DNA from: Istiophorus platypterus | Lineage: Eukaryota > Chordata > Actinopteri > Istiophoriformes > Istiophoridae | DNA length: 64,000 nucleotides | Reading direction: 5' to 3' | Assembly (NCBI GenBank): GCA_016859345.1 | Contig: CM029131.1 | Coordinates: forward strand, 11,396,099-11,460,098 | Shown: one piece after another, positions 1 to 13,301 of the stretch | Layout: each line of letters starts with the position of its first letter | Position numbering within the stretch: the first letter of the stretch is position 1 | Translations under genes and position numbers: made by a program | Notes under the pieces: model-generated | What the model was told of the DNA's origin: nothing | Seen by the model: only the letters and a program-made list of their open reading frames with translations | Database searches by the model: none

Positions 1-86
1 CATCTTTCCTCTTCATCCTCCATCCTCCGTGTAGTGACAGGATTTGTAACGTCAGCGCTGAGGGAAGCACCGTGCAGACGCCTTGA

Positions 87-89
87 GTG

Positions 90-137
<48 letters not shown>
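87..137 (+). repeat. (GT)n microsatellite
   Basis: About 25 GT units with a single TTT interruption, upstream of the FNDC4/5-like gene. Such tracts are polymorphic and can adopt Z-DNA. Confidence 0.95.
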
Positions 138-138
<1 letters not shown>

Positions 139-309
139 TTGGCCGGAGGAGTTACCGCTGAAGCTCCTGCAGACTAGAGACATTTTCTGATCCTCCGGGC
201 TTCCCATAACCTGTCAGACCGGAGACCGGAGACCAGCCCGCCGGATCTCACACGCCGCACCTTCTTTGCGCTCCTGTGCCTCGAGCCTCCTCCTGGACAG
301 AACCTCCGG

Positions 310-316
310 TATAAAA
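310..316 (+). promoter_or_regulatory. Candidate TATA box
   Basis: TATAAAA in a GC-rich context about 550 bp upstream of the FNDC4/5-like start codon. It is the only good TATA motif in that GC-rich block. Use in vivo is inferred only. Confidence 0.35.
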
Positions 317-862
317 ACGCCGATTTTATTCGTCCTCTCCGCTCTTCGCTGAAATGACAGCCGACCTGCCCGGGCTTCGTCCGCGGCGCCGAGACGCCGT
401 ATCCGGCTGACATTTGACGCAGGACCGGGCCCCCAAGACACCCGAGTGGAGCCGAAGACAGGTGGCGGAGAGGGTCGAACTACCTGTTTGCTCCTCTGGG
501 GCTGCGGGACTGAAAACCCCGGCGAGGGGGCTGAGAAATGCCGTTTCATTTCCATCCATCGGAGCATTTTTGAATTCGCAGCTGCACACCTACTGACCTA
601 CTTTGTGCAACTTGGGAATAAAAATTATTAAAAAACAAACCCAGTGCAGGTTGTGAAACCGTGCCGCGCGTTAAAGGGAGGATAAAAGATGAAGGGTGAA
701 GAGGAGACAGCGGCGACCCTGCTGGGAAACTTCCAGTAAAAAAACAAACAAACAAACAAAAACCAAAAAACGCAGAGAGAGTTGAGGGAGACGGAGGAGC
801 CGGAGGTGCCGAGGAGCCGGAGGTGCGTGCGTCCGTCGGTGTGCGCGGAGACGGGGAAGGTT

Positions 863-947
863 ATGACCGCGTCCCTGCACCTGGACCTCGGGCTGCTGCT
901 GCTGCTGCTCCTGGCCTGCTGGCAAACGCCGGGGATGGTCGGAGCAA
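863..947 (+). CDS. FNDC4/5-like coding exon 1 (signal peptide)
   Basis: The ATG at 863 opens a 28-codon segment plus one base: an N-terminal stretch MTASLHLDLG, a run of seven leucines, then ACWQTPGMVGA, which reads as a classical signal peptide with a small-residue cleavage region. The donor is A|gtgagt at 948. The same frame is open upstream to 782 without another ATG, so 863 is the first usable start in this frame. Confidence 0.8.
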
Positions 948-2340
948 GTGAGTCTCTGCGTAAGATTTTTCCACTTCCAAGTTTGTGCGTTTGGCGTTTC
1001 GCACCTCTAATATTAACCCAATAATCTTGCGTCCATGTGGGTTAATGAACAACATTTGCGGAATAATAAACGGGTGCGGGCAAGTTTCGTGAGTCAGATT
1101 TTGTACCAGAATATGTGTTTGGAAAAAAATGTTTCTCACTCCGTTTCTTCGCATTTAAGCTCATTCAAATGTGCTTTAAAGGCGTCAAATGCAAAAGAAA
1201 CATGCCCCCTTTTTTTTTCTTTACAGCAAATTCAGTAAACAAACTCTCAAAAAAGAACAAATATAGGCTGACAGATGAAAAGTGGAAGGATTATTTCAAT
1301 GCAGTATCAAACATTGAGAGTGTTAAATGTTATAATGCCATAAAAACAGTGCAAGAGGCAGACGTCAGGTCTAGAGTTGGTTCTTGCAGGACTGACGAGC
1401 ATCACTCCAAGGTGCTTAGTCTTTTTGTTCAAGCAGGATGGATGATTTTTCTTGTTTACCACTTTTTTTGAGAAATGAATCCCTTCAGACTGTATTTTGG
1501 ACAAAAAACCCTGAGGAAATTATCCCTTATTTTCCCACATATTCAGTGCAACTGTCTCCCTCCATCTGCGTCTTTTCCTCTGCTTTTATTCGGTTAAGCC
1601 CCTTCACCTGCTGGTCCTCCACTCATTGCGGAAAAACTCCCCACCTGTGCAGCCGCACACTGCTCCGACCCACCGAGCTTTGTCTGAAATTCCAGTGTGG
1701 AGCCAAAAAAGTTTCTAAAGACGCCCAATGTGTCTGGAGGAATTCTGACGGAAATTGGTGTAAAAGGATTAAACACCATAAAAAAATTCTAGACAAGAGT
1801 TGGAACAAGCTGATACACCAGACCACAATGACTTTCAAGGCTACTGTACTTTGAAAAGACAATCGTCATCTACAACATAGGGCAGGTCACTTCCTCAATT
1901 GGGGCCTATTGGTCCTCGTCCGGTGCGTTAAGTACTCGACAGCGACGGCTTTACGTCAGCGCACTACTTCGTCCGTTAGGTTTTGAGCTGAGGTGCTGCT
2001 GCACCCTTTCCGACCCGTATATTTCAGCCAGACAAACGGCTGTTGTAAAGCTGTCAAAACCTTAATTGAATGTCTATCAGGGGATTGGAATGTCGAGGCG
2101 ATCTCCCACCCGCTTTAATTAGCGCCAGCGAGGATGCATTGGCGAGTAAATCTTCTAAAACCACCAGTCAGATTATACCTTTCTTTTTTTTTTTACATGA
2201 GGTTTTATGTAAATTGGCCTTTGACAAACAAAACCAAATACACCCGCTTCTCCTTGGCTGGACAGCAGGAGGCAGCTAATCTGCATTTACGAGGCCCCAT
2301 ATTGATCTGGCCAATGAAATGTGGCTTTATGCCCCCCGCC

Positions 2341-2386
<46 letters not shown>

Positions 2387-5300
2387 GCCTTCACCCTCCC
2401 GTGCTCATGACTTGAACATCGTCATCGTCTTTACAAAAGCTAATCAACCCTCCTGCATCGCTGCTGCTCTTTGCCACCACCTCTGGTTTAAATAAGGATT
2501 TTCAGTCATAAACAGTGGCTTCCTCTCCTTCAGTGGCATTAGTTGAGACATAAATTGCCAGAAAATGACGCCGAAGCAGCTGCAGGACAGGTTGATGCGC
2601 ACGGCCGTTTGGGATGATTTTAGACTGACTCATTAATTTGATGCAACAGGTAGAACTGTTCAGTTTCGAGTCTCTAAAAAACGCTCCTCATGCTATTCCA
2701 CATATAAAACTGTTTATTTTGAAATTCAGAAACTTGATAACGGTCTTTTTTTTCCCCTCAGGATCGTTTCAGGCTTCACTGAGCAGAACAAGCTCTGGTT
2801 TCCGGATTGATTTTATCAGTTGTACTTGATCGCGCGCGAGTGTCGTAAATCCAAATACATTTTTAAATAATTCAAAGTTCATTCTTGACATTGGCTGAAA
2901 AAATAACCTCACTGCGAGGTCCATTTAGTGGCTTTTGATCGTAGCGCACAACCTCCCTCAGCAGGTGGAGTTTGCCCAGTTGTCGTGAAGTGTACGTAGA
3001 TGAGAAACCTATATGAGGTCAGGATTGAAAGCTCGGTCTGAACGTTGAAGCCAACGTGGATGAGATGTCCTTAAAGTGCTCAGAAAAATGTAAACATCTA
3101 CGAATCTCTTAATTTATTTATTTTTTTTCATTGGACTGCAGTGGTAGAGAGATGATGGGGAAACAAGGGAGATGGAACGACGTTCCCACATTGGATTCAT
3201 TTAAACATTTAATACATTGTGCTGCATTGCCACAATCCCTGCTACAGCACTGTGGTTACAGCTGCTCTCTGTGCTGCACACCTGGTGTGTGTGTGTGCGC
3301 GACAATGTGACCATGAACTGAGACACCCGGGGGGGAAGCTGGGTTCCTTCAGACAGCAGCAGGATCTGTTTGGACTCTGGTTGTTTTTCTGCTGCATCTC
3401 ACTGCTCCCAGATGAAAAACCTCGGGAATGAGACGTAAAAGCGGTTCGATTTCGGGCCTAAAAAAAAAAAAATTCTATATGGATTTTTTGGAAAGGAGCT
3501 CTGAGGGGAAAAAAAGGTGAACACTTGGCAGCATGTAGGGATCATATAAATGCGCCAACTGTGGCCACAGGAGGTCCTTATTGAAAAGGAGCGGGGGCAA
3601 AGTGCCTCTTTATTCATGCAGGGAAGGTTCTCTTTTCTGCTCTGCTGAGCCTCACATCACTGCTCCCCGCTCATTGTTGATTGTCGTATTTATTCTCTAG
3701 GCTCGCTCAGATTTTCCCCGGCAACCTGACGATTTAAACGATTCCCGAGCCCCCGGCCCCCCAGCCCCCACCCCCTCTACCTGGCCTGTTTCAGATTTTG
3801 CAGCATCACTGCCATTTTGCTGCTCAGAAATTCAGCAGAGCTCAGTTTCCACGGGCTCTTGTGGGACGTGACTTAACTTTCCGGGCCAAGAACGAATTAA
3901 AATTCTCAACTAATTGGTGACATTTGGGTGCGGTTAAAAAAATGTTGTTGCATAATGTGGCTATTAATCAGAAAATATGGTCAGCAACTTTGAGCTGACT
4001 CACAGAAAGTTATACGAGAATTTAAAATCATATCATGTCATGTCATGTCTTATATTCATATAGTCATACTCATGTAAGGGTTAGTGAAGGGGCCTAATGG
4101 GCACAGGCCTAATGGCCCTGAGGGGCTGCATGTTAATACGTCTTCTTGGGAAGTTAATCAAACGACTACAAAGACAGACACGACTATAAGAGACGAAAAA
4201 AGACCAAAAAGAGACACAAAATCACCATGATGAGTCACAAAACGACTACAAAGGGACATTTGATAGCAAAGAGACACAAAATGACCTAAAAGAGATGCAA
4301 AAAGACCCCAAGGAATCGCCAAGCGAACAATGAGACATAAAATGACCATAAAGACGCAAAATGACCACAAAGAGACACAAAATGACCACAAGGAGACACA
4401 AAACGACCACAAAGAGACGCAAAACGATCAGAAACGACCACAGAGTCGCAAAACAACCAAGAAGTTTCAAAAAGACCACAAAGAGACACAAATGACCACA
4501 GAGATTCAAATGACTATAAAGAGACACAAAATGATCAGTCACAAAATGACCACAAAGACATAAAACAACCACAAAAACACAAAATGACAACAAGGAGATG
4601 CAAAATGATCGCAAAGAGTCGCAAATCAACATCAATAAGACATAAAATGACCACAAATAGGCGCAAAACAATCACGGAGATACATAAAACAACCAGAGAG
4701 TCTTTTGTCTTTCAGTCTGTGGGGTCTTGCTCCCATGTAGAAGAGGAGTGTGTGTGTCTGTTTGTGTGTGTGTGTGGGGGGGTGTTACATGTCCATATCC
4801 AGGGCTCATTGTTTCACAATCTGGCCGTGATTTTACTGTACCTTAATCAGTGTGCACCAGTTGTTACTGCATCTAGAGCACACACACGAAAACACCCACA
4901 CACACCCACACACACACACCCATCCATCGCGGAGAGTGGTAGGGAGCCATTAGCCAGATTAGGCTGTCTGAGTCTATCAGCAAACTGTTACTTAGCTGTG
5001 ATTTACAGTTGGTCATCAGGCTCGAGTCGTACGTCACCGACTACTCCGGCAGGAGCGACGTAAACAACGGCTGTCGCCAGGCTTGTTTTTGTTTTTGTGG
5101 CGGCGGAGAAACAGTTGCGAAGGCTCCGATTTGCAGGCTTAGTTTGGTGGAAGCTTTTTTTTTTTTTTTTGTCTCATAGTACAATAAGTGGATAGAGCAT
5201 TGTGTGGAAATATCTGAAGTTCTTGTGTGTGCGTGTGTGTGTTGACACATTTCAGAATATTTCATAACTAATAACCTTGAGCAGCTCCCCCGTCTGATTC

Positions 5301-8300
5301 TGATTGTTATTCAGAACAAGTCGCCTGTGTTTGTTAGTGGGTTTAGATGAGATTGGAGAACACATTTGTCTTTGACTCTGTTTTTTGATCTTATTTTATT
5401 TTGTATTTTTTAAGGAGTGATTTTTATCAACTACAGTATATAAGGGGGGATTTTTAAGAACTAGTTGGATCCACACTAAAAACTTGTTTGTTTTACATGG
5501 GAACATTTAACTCCTTTATTCTTATTTTTTTCGCCAGTAGGTGGAAAGACCAGCAGGTGGAAAGACCTTTCACTGTTACTACTTGATACAAAAACTACTG
5601 TTTGTGCAAAAAAAAAAAAAAACTGCAAATGTTCTTTCAATATTATCTTGCATGAGACCTCCTGGGGCAATTCCTCCACCTTGGTCCAGATTGAAATATC
5701 TCAACAACCACTGCATAAATTATCGTCAGATTTTATGCAAACACACATGGTCCCCAGAGGAAGAAGCCTGCTGAGTTTTCACCCAGAGCCACCTGCAGGT
5801 CCGACTTTAATTTTGTCTAATAATTGGGTTTGTGTCTAAATACCTGCAAGAATGATTGACATTCATGTCGACCGGCACTGTGCTTTGTGTTCAGTGCTAA
5901 TGACGCGCATACTAAAATGTCAATTTGGGACATTTTGCAGCTGGAAAATAAACCTGTCAGCACCTCGACAGTCACTAAATTACATATGTATCAAATACAT
6001 CTATGGCGTTTTCTGTGCCGCTGTTCCTGGCCTGATGATTCGCCCTGGGCGGTGAGTTGGTCCAATCCCAAAGCACAAACAGGTGCTATTTTATTAGTGA
6101 TTGCAGACTACCTCACTGTTAGTTGGTAGCTAAGAGACGTTTGGGGAGATATTAGAGAGATATCAAGACACATTTTTGGAAATATGAAATAAATTTTATG
6201 GAAACTAACTCATCCGTTCACACCAAAAGTCACTGATTATCAGCGTAAAAAAAGTCTTTAATTCTGCGTGTGTAGGAAGTTGATATGTATTGTATAATAA
6301 CAACAAAAAGTGGCTCAATGCGTCATGAAATGTTTTTAAAAAATCATGAATGAGCATGAATAAATAAAATTGCACAATCTGGTCTAAAACACGAAGGACG
6401 AACAAGGACACGCGGGAACAGTGTGTCCGTGTACATCCACCTGAACTGCTATATTTCATCATTTAATCAATATCCACATTCTCCTCCTCCTCTTCCTCCT
6501 CTTCTTTTTCCCTTTTTTTCCCTCACCACTCTCTGCATCTCCCACTTTTTTTTCTAACCACTACCTCCATCATTGATCCCCCCCCCCCAGTCCATCAATC
6601 TCACTCTGCCCATCGTCCATCATTTCTCTCACAACCAAGAGATTGAAAATCTGGCACGTCCGTCTCTTGATATCTGCCCGAGATAATTGCTCTCCATTCC
6701 GTCGTTCTCCTCGTCCCCCCCCCCCCCCCCGACTTGTTCATCCCTCGCTCTGTTATATTCCTGTCGTCTTTCATCCATCTCTTTCTCTCTCCACTGCCCC
6801 CCCCACCTCCATCTCTCCTCCTCTGTCTTCCACGGCTCTATCTGAGCCTCCCCTCTCGTCTCCTCTGCTGTTGTGCGTAATGTAATTGCAGAAGTCCATT
6901 CGCCGCGTGCGCGCTCCATTGCAGCCCTGGCAGATGAAAGCGGTTTCGGATTTGGCCGCCGTAACGTGACGGGAGTTCGGGGGAGTCTCCGCTGTCATCG
7001 GCAGAGATGAGGGAACACGGTTTCTGATGTGTTCTTCCTCCGCAGAGTGTGTTATGTGTAGGCGGAGGTTGGGATTTACGCGCTTGATTTTATTTACATG
7101 TAAATATGTTTGTTTTCTGAATGTCTTGGTGTCCTCTATCCTTCCCTCTGTGAAAGAAACATTCCCTTTGAAATCCTCAAACAAATGACTTCCCGTGGTT
7201 TCGTATCCACATATAACTAATGGCCTAAAGTGTGCAGACATGTGTATTTGGATAGTCATTTAGAAAACAGCGTGTTTCCAGCTTTATGGAGATTTTTTAG
7301 GGAAGGCTCTTTCCTGTTTCAACATGGCAGCCAGGCCAAGGTCCATAAAGAAATGTTTTTTTCCCGGTTCGGTGTGGAAGAACTTAACTGGTCCACACGG
7401 AGCCCCTGACCTCGTCCCTCTCCGAAACACCCGGGATGAGCTGGAATGCCAGTGGCAATCCAGGCCTCACAAAAGGTGTGTTATAGACAGAAACCTGCGC
7501 TTTTTATTTTCCTTGTATTAGCGGGCTCTCAGACCAGAAACAGCCCTGCGTCACAACAACGCGACCCGTGAAACATTAGGAACAATCCACAAAGTCCAGT
7601 TGGAGAAACAGATCCGTGATGCTGCAGCCCTTTCAGGTGCCGAAACACAAACCGTCTACCAGGAATGTGCCACTTCGACATATTGAATAACCCGACATAT
7701 AGAGCCTTGCTGAATGACACCGCATTTTGTTGCACCCACTGTTGCCCCCCCCTAAGACGGGGACACACAACGACGACCGTTCAGCCGATTATGAATATGG
7801 ATTGAGCGAGGTGACTGATCGGGCTGAGCTCAGGTCGGGTCGTTTGGTGTTAACAGTCATGTAGTGTGTGGCTATGGAAAGATTCTAATCTTAAGTCCTC
7901 AGATCCAGTCACTGCCTGTCGTTCTCATAAATATATTTTAGAACATGCTGGATATCGGTGACCGATGATGTGACTTGTGTGTCGCCCGGCGGGCCAAACA
8001 CAAACAGCTTCGTCTGAAGTCAGCTTTGTTCTGCAAAGTTCACGCGCTGCAAAGGAAAGAGTCTGATCCGCCAGTCGCCTTCCATGTTTGTCTCCGTACA
8101 AGAACATATGCACAAATGGGTGTTTACTGTAGGTTTGTTGAAGACTAAAAATGTGCGCCGGTCGGCAGGAACCAATCTTGGCCAGCTCTTTTCGGCAAGC
8201 GGAGGAGAAGCAGCAAATTCAGTCGACCAATCAGCAGCCGAACCCGAACGAGAAACACGAGGAACTTCTTGATGATTCAGTTTTGTTTAATAACTTCTGT

Positions 8301-11300
8301 TATTTCTCAGAATACAAGATTGTTTTTTGCAGTGTCTGAATTCTTACTAATTTTCGACACTCCAGTTCCACAGTCTATGCAACAGCCGACGTAAAATGAT
8401 TTTTGAAATAATAGGGAGATTTAGATGCATACTGATGAGTCTGAACTTCCCTCTGCGGCTCTAATTTATCATTCTTGACACAAGTATTGCCATTGAGAGG
8501 AGGCTGTTATGGCAGAAGATTAATGCCTTCTGTTTTAGAAATAATACGTTCATCAATAAAGTATGGTTGTAATGTTTACATACTTTTTTACCACGTATTA
8601 TCTGAGTTTTATCTCAGAAAAGTGATCCAGAAATCGAAACACGCAGCCAAAAGCATCAGGTTTCAAGTCAGAGCCCTCTGAATTCAAAGAGCAACAGCTT
8701 CTTCCTGCAGCTGCCGTTTGGCGCAGAGCTTCAGTAATTACATGGGGAGGAATTTATCGGAACGATGGCCGAGTTCTACGCCCACAGTATCAGGAAATAG
8801 ACCAGTACCCGTTGCAGCCGCAGGACAAGTTGGGTTGAGACACAAACGCGGCTATTTTCTCAACCGAGTAACTCCCACCTCCTTCCTCTGGCTACACGCT
8901 GCTTCATTCGCTCCCCCTACGCGCTGGACGCAACAGGTTGATGATCCTTCTCCGTCCACTATCAAGGGGGATTCTCGGAAGTGTAGGAAGCCGCAAACTG
9001 GAACAGACCAAAGGAGCTTGATGCCCTTGCTGTCATAGAGGTCACGTGTTAGAGGAGGAATGTGGGTTTTTCCTTTTAAATGACCCTGAGGTGGTTTTGT
9101 CAGACGGGCCAGCGAGTTCTGCGGGGAGCCTCGGGGGGGGGGGTGCATAATGAGCTTTGGTTAGCTTGTTAGCCTAAGACAGGGCTTGACATTCATCGTC
9201 ATACTCCACGGAGCCTGACCAGGTCCTTTCCCTTTTTCCAGTCTGTCGCAGAAAATTTGGAGATTCGGTGTCACTGCTGCCACCTCCACCTTTCTGGAAA
9301 TGAGCAGTTTTCTTTTGTTCTTACAGTAAAGGAGCGGTGATACCGTCATTTTTTTGTTTTGGATTGCCACTGCTCCAAACACAGTGGCCTTCAGACATAC
9401 TCCATGGAAAATGTGAAAAACACCATGATGCTGTGCCAGATAAAATAATAAACAGGACTGGGACAAAACCCAGTATCTTGCTGGACCAGGCTTTATCCGT
9501 TTTCCTGTCTTGTACTCTCTGTGCTCCCATATAAATTAATTAAAATATAAATTAACACAGCCAAATTCCAAATAAAGCAGTTCTCGTTTACATGTTTTCT
9601 GCTTCTGTTGTCAGACCACAGAACAAAAATGATAAAGTGACTGAAACACAGCCTATTAAGGCAACATGTTAACCAGCAGTCACCTCTAAGCCATTTCCAA
9701 GCTTTATACACTGCTAAAATCCTGATTTTATAACCGTGATGCACATAAGTTAAGGACATAAGTTAAAGACAACGACTTGTTGTTAAATTTATCTCTGAAA
9801 CGGTAAAACAGCGCTGGGCCGTGAAGCGACTTTGGCATAGTGGCAAAACCACGTAACTCCAGCTTCTGCGTTCGTCATGTGACAAGCACTGGCACAAAGA
9901 AAAGGCTCTTTCCTTTTCACGATAATTTGAAAACTGTAAAATGTTGGAAAGTCTAAAGGGGCCATGTGATTTAATTACTTCATCCCATTCATGTGTGCCA
10001 GGGGGTAACGGGAAGTCCTCTTTTGAAAAGGGGAAAAATATGCACAGCAGCTACAGTATCATCATTGTTTCTATTGAAATTTCATTGTGACTTTTAATGC
10101 ACTTTGATGCAAAACCAGGCATTTTAATTTCCTTCTTTAGCCTTAATGCCCTAATTGGCTTCTGTTCAGGTTCCTTTCCCCTCTGATGTCTTTATTTTTT
10201 ATTTTTTTTATAACTAGACAAACATATACAAACACACAGCACACACAAGAACACACAATCTCTTCCACATAGTAATTGCTTTCTGCTGCCAGAGAAATTG
10301 ATGAGAAATGTTGAGGACTATTCTTGTCCTGCACTAAAAGAAAAAGGAAAAAAAAGAGTTGGAGTTGATGAACTGAAGTCATCGATAATTCCTGACTCAC
10401 AGTAAAAATCCAGCTATTGATTCCATTAGATGTTATATCATCACCGGGAGGTTAAAGGGACGACCACTCGCTGATGCTTCTCTTCTTTCGTTCCCAGGTT
10501 TTATGTCCCCTCGTCTCATTCGGTCTTTCTGGATGTCTCTTTTTTTTTTTCCTGCCTTTGTCTTCCTTTCTGCCTCTGTCCGTCTTTCTTTGCGTTTTGT
10601 CTTCTGTATTTCAACACACACAGAAAACACGTGGGCGTGACTGGGTGTGCGGGTGGATGCTTGTTTATTTGTTCGGGACGTCCAGCTCAGACTGGAGGAC
10701 GCAGTAAGGACAAGTTTCAACTGTCTTCTCACAGTACACCTGCGTTAAGTGTTCTAGATCCATGTTTACTCTGTGTCTCATCTTATTTTTATTGCCATTT
10801 TTTGCCTTAGTCTGTCTCTACATGTCTTTGTTCATTTTCATTTTTGCTTTTTGTTTTTTTGTGTTTGTGTTTTTGTTTGTTTTTTCTTTCTTCCTGTATT
10901 ATGTCTTTCTGTCTCAGTGTCTCTCTCTCTCTCGCTTCAGATTTTTGTCTTTTTTTTCTCCTTTTATTCAGCATTTTCTTTTCTTTCTGTCTCTGTCTTG
11001 TTGTGCTTGTCTTATTTCTTTGTTTTTCCTTTTGTTTTGTAGCCCTTTTATTTTGTGATCTTTTTAATTCCTTTTAAAAAAAATTTTTTTGTCATTCTTT
11101 TTTTTTTTTTAATCATTTTTGGTCTAGCTTTGTCTTTTTTCCATCTATTTTCGAATTCTGTCCATTTATCTTTTTCTGTGTTTTTTCTTTCTTTTTCTTT
11201 CTCACTCTTTTCCACTTTTGTCTTTTGTCTTCCTGTCTTTCTTTCATTTCTTTGCATTTTTCTCTCTTTATCTTTCTTTCATTTTGTCTTTTCTCTTTTA

Positions 11301-11676
11301 TACTCTTTCATAGCTTCTTCCCTTCTTTCTTTCTTCTAGATGTTTATCTTTTTCGAAAGAGGGGAATGTCTCCAGCCTTCCTCCCTTTTTTCTGTTTCTC
11401 TACCTCTTTATTTCTTTTTTCCCTTCCCTCCCTCCCTTCCCCTTCTTTCCTTCCCTCCTTATACTCACTGTTTACCTGATAAAGAATTTGTAAAGAAAAG
11501 AGTTTTCCCTTTTTCTTCTCTTTTTCTACTCGCTCTCAGTGAAGGTCACAGCTTTTACTGGTGATTTAGTGATATAAAAAAATCTCCCCCTCTCTCATAG
11601 TGAACACTTAAGATTTCCCATCAATTTTAACCTCCCCCCAGAGAACCATTAGTATGAGCCTTCACGTGTGCAGGTA

Positions 11677-11710
<34 letters not shown>

Positions 11711-13248
11711 CTCACCATTGATCACACATTTGCATTTTAGCCGTTTAACCGACACTTTTAATCCACAGTCAATCACGATGACGGAGGCAGTCATCCTCAC
11801 CACTGTCCTCCTCAAGGAGAGTTGGAAAACCATGAGGGCAAAAATGATAAATACATAAATGAATGAATAACACATGGCCTTGATGGAGTATGCGGGTGGA
11901 TGCTTATTTATTTGTTCAGGACGTCCAGCTCAGACTGGAGGACGTTTCATTCACAGAAACTAAATACACCTGAGTCAAGTGTTTAGGGTTCAGGCTGTAG
12001 ATGAGTTTGAAGGACTTTGTCTTTTTATTGAGAAGTTTTTTCTTCAATTAAATAAAACAAACAAAAAAACAGTCAACCAGACCAATTAAAGCTAGTAAAC
12101 AAGACCAAGAACAGTTGAAGGGTAGTTCACCTTTTTCGGGAAGTCTTGAACCAGATTGTCTCTATTTGTGAGAAGTTTTTTCATGACCAAGGCTATTTGA
12201 TATATCCAAGTCATACAGTTTCAACAAAACTTACATCACTACGTGCACAAGTGAAGGAAAACGCAACAATAACCAAGAGGAGGAAGCCTGTTAAACATAG
12301 AACAGTCTTGAGGGCAGGCCCGGGGGGCTGGTGTGCATTTTTCATGTTCGGTATATTCATCTTTAATGTATTAAGTCTGCCTGAGAATAGATGGTTTGAA
12401 ATCCTTTTCTAATTTTCCTCAGGAGGAGCAACAGTCCGTCGATGCGGTGACGTCTGTTTGACTTTGAAGATGCGACTTTTTCTTCTGTTTGTTTGTTTTG
12501 TTTTTTTTTTTTGAGAAACCATGAACAATGAAATCCTTATTTTGTGCGAAGTGGAACTAATTGAGGTTTTGGTCCAGCTGCTTTTGTATGCAAATATGCT
12601 TTTATTGCCATCTGTTTTCATGGCTTTGGCTGGGCCCCTTGTTTTCAGTAAAAGGTCACTTCAGTGCTCCAGGAAACGCTGATATTTCTGCCAACTCTTT
12701 GGCATCAGTTTGGGGAAGGCACTTCCCCAGTTTCAAGAGAGACTGGTTGATAAAGAAACCTTGTTTTTTGGGTTTTTTGTTTTTTGTTTTTTTTTTCTCA
12801 GGCCTGCACATCATCCTGATCTCAACCCCTTCCAGCATCTTTAGGATGAACTGGACTGTGGGCCAGGCCCTGATCCTCCAATATCAGTGTTGGACTGATG
12901 AGTAGAACCAGATCCATGCATCTGGCCTCCAAAATCTTGTGGCGTTGTAGCACCACATTCGGGGCCATGGTTATGGAATGGGATGCACACTAATCCAGTG
13001 TCGGCCTGTCCACACACTTTTTGCCAATTTAGGGTTCATAAATACATATGTAGATATAATGTTCAGGTGTCTGTATACTTTTGCTCACATTCTGTGTATC
13101 CTATGGCCAGTTAACAAAAAGTTTTTGAATACGCCTCTTATTTTGAAATATCTTCTTTTTTTTTATTTTGCTGCAGCAGGACAAGAGCGTTCTGCAAACT
13201 AGGCACGTAGACTCCAAAGTATATTTTACCGTCCCTAACTAATAAATG

Positions 13249-13301
<53 letters not shown>

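Larger units (their letters stand above)
1..862 (+). promoter_or_regulatory. Promoter and 5' untranslated region of the FNDC4/5-like gene
   Basis: The stretch upstream of the signal-peptide ATG is GC-rich and CpG-containing between about 140 and 520. A TATAAAA box lies at 310-316 and an ACGTCA half-site near 48-53. A (GT)n tract runs from 87 to 137. The transcription start is not fixed by the sequence; if the TATA box is used it would be near 340, giving a leader of about 520 nt. An untranslated exon or intron inside this stretch cannot be excluded. Confidence 0.45.

Noticed and set aside
4158..4671. Long overlapping open frames with ETQNDHK or SLWSFCV repeats
   Set aside because: They are translations of the 21-bp minisatellite, whose length is a multiple of three. 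The same false frames appear at 51910-52687 and 61844-62059.
10762..11564. Several Phe/Leu/Ser-rich open frames that look like membrane proteins
   Set aside because: Caused by the T/C-rich tract; they overlap in all three frames, with no splice sites or recognisable domain.
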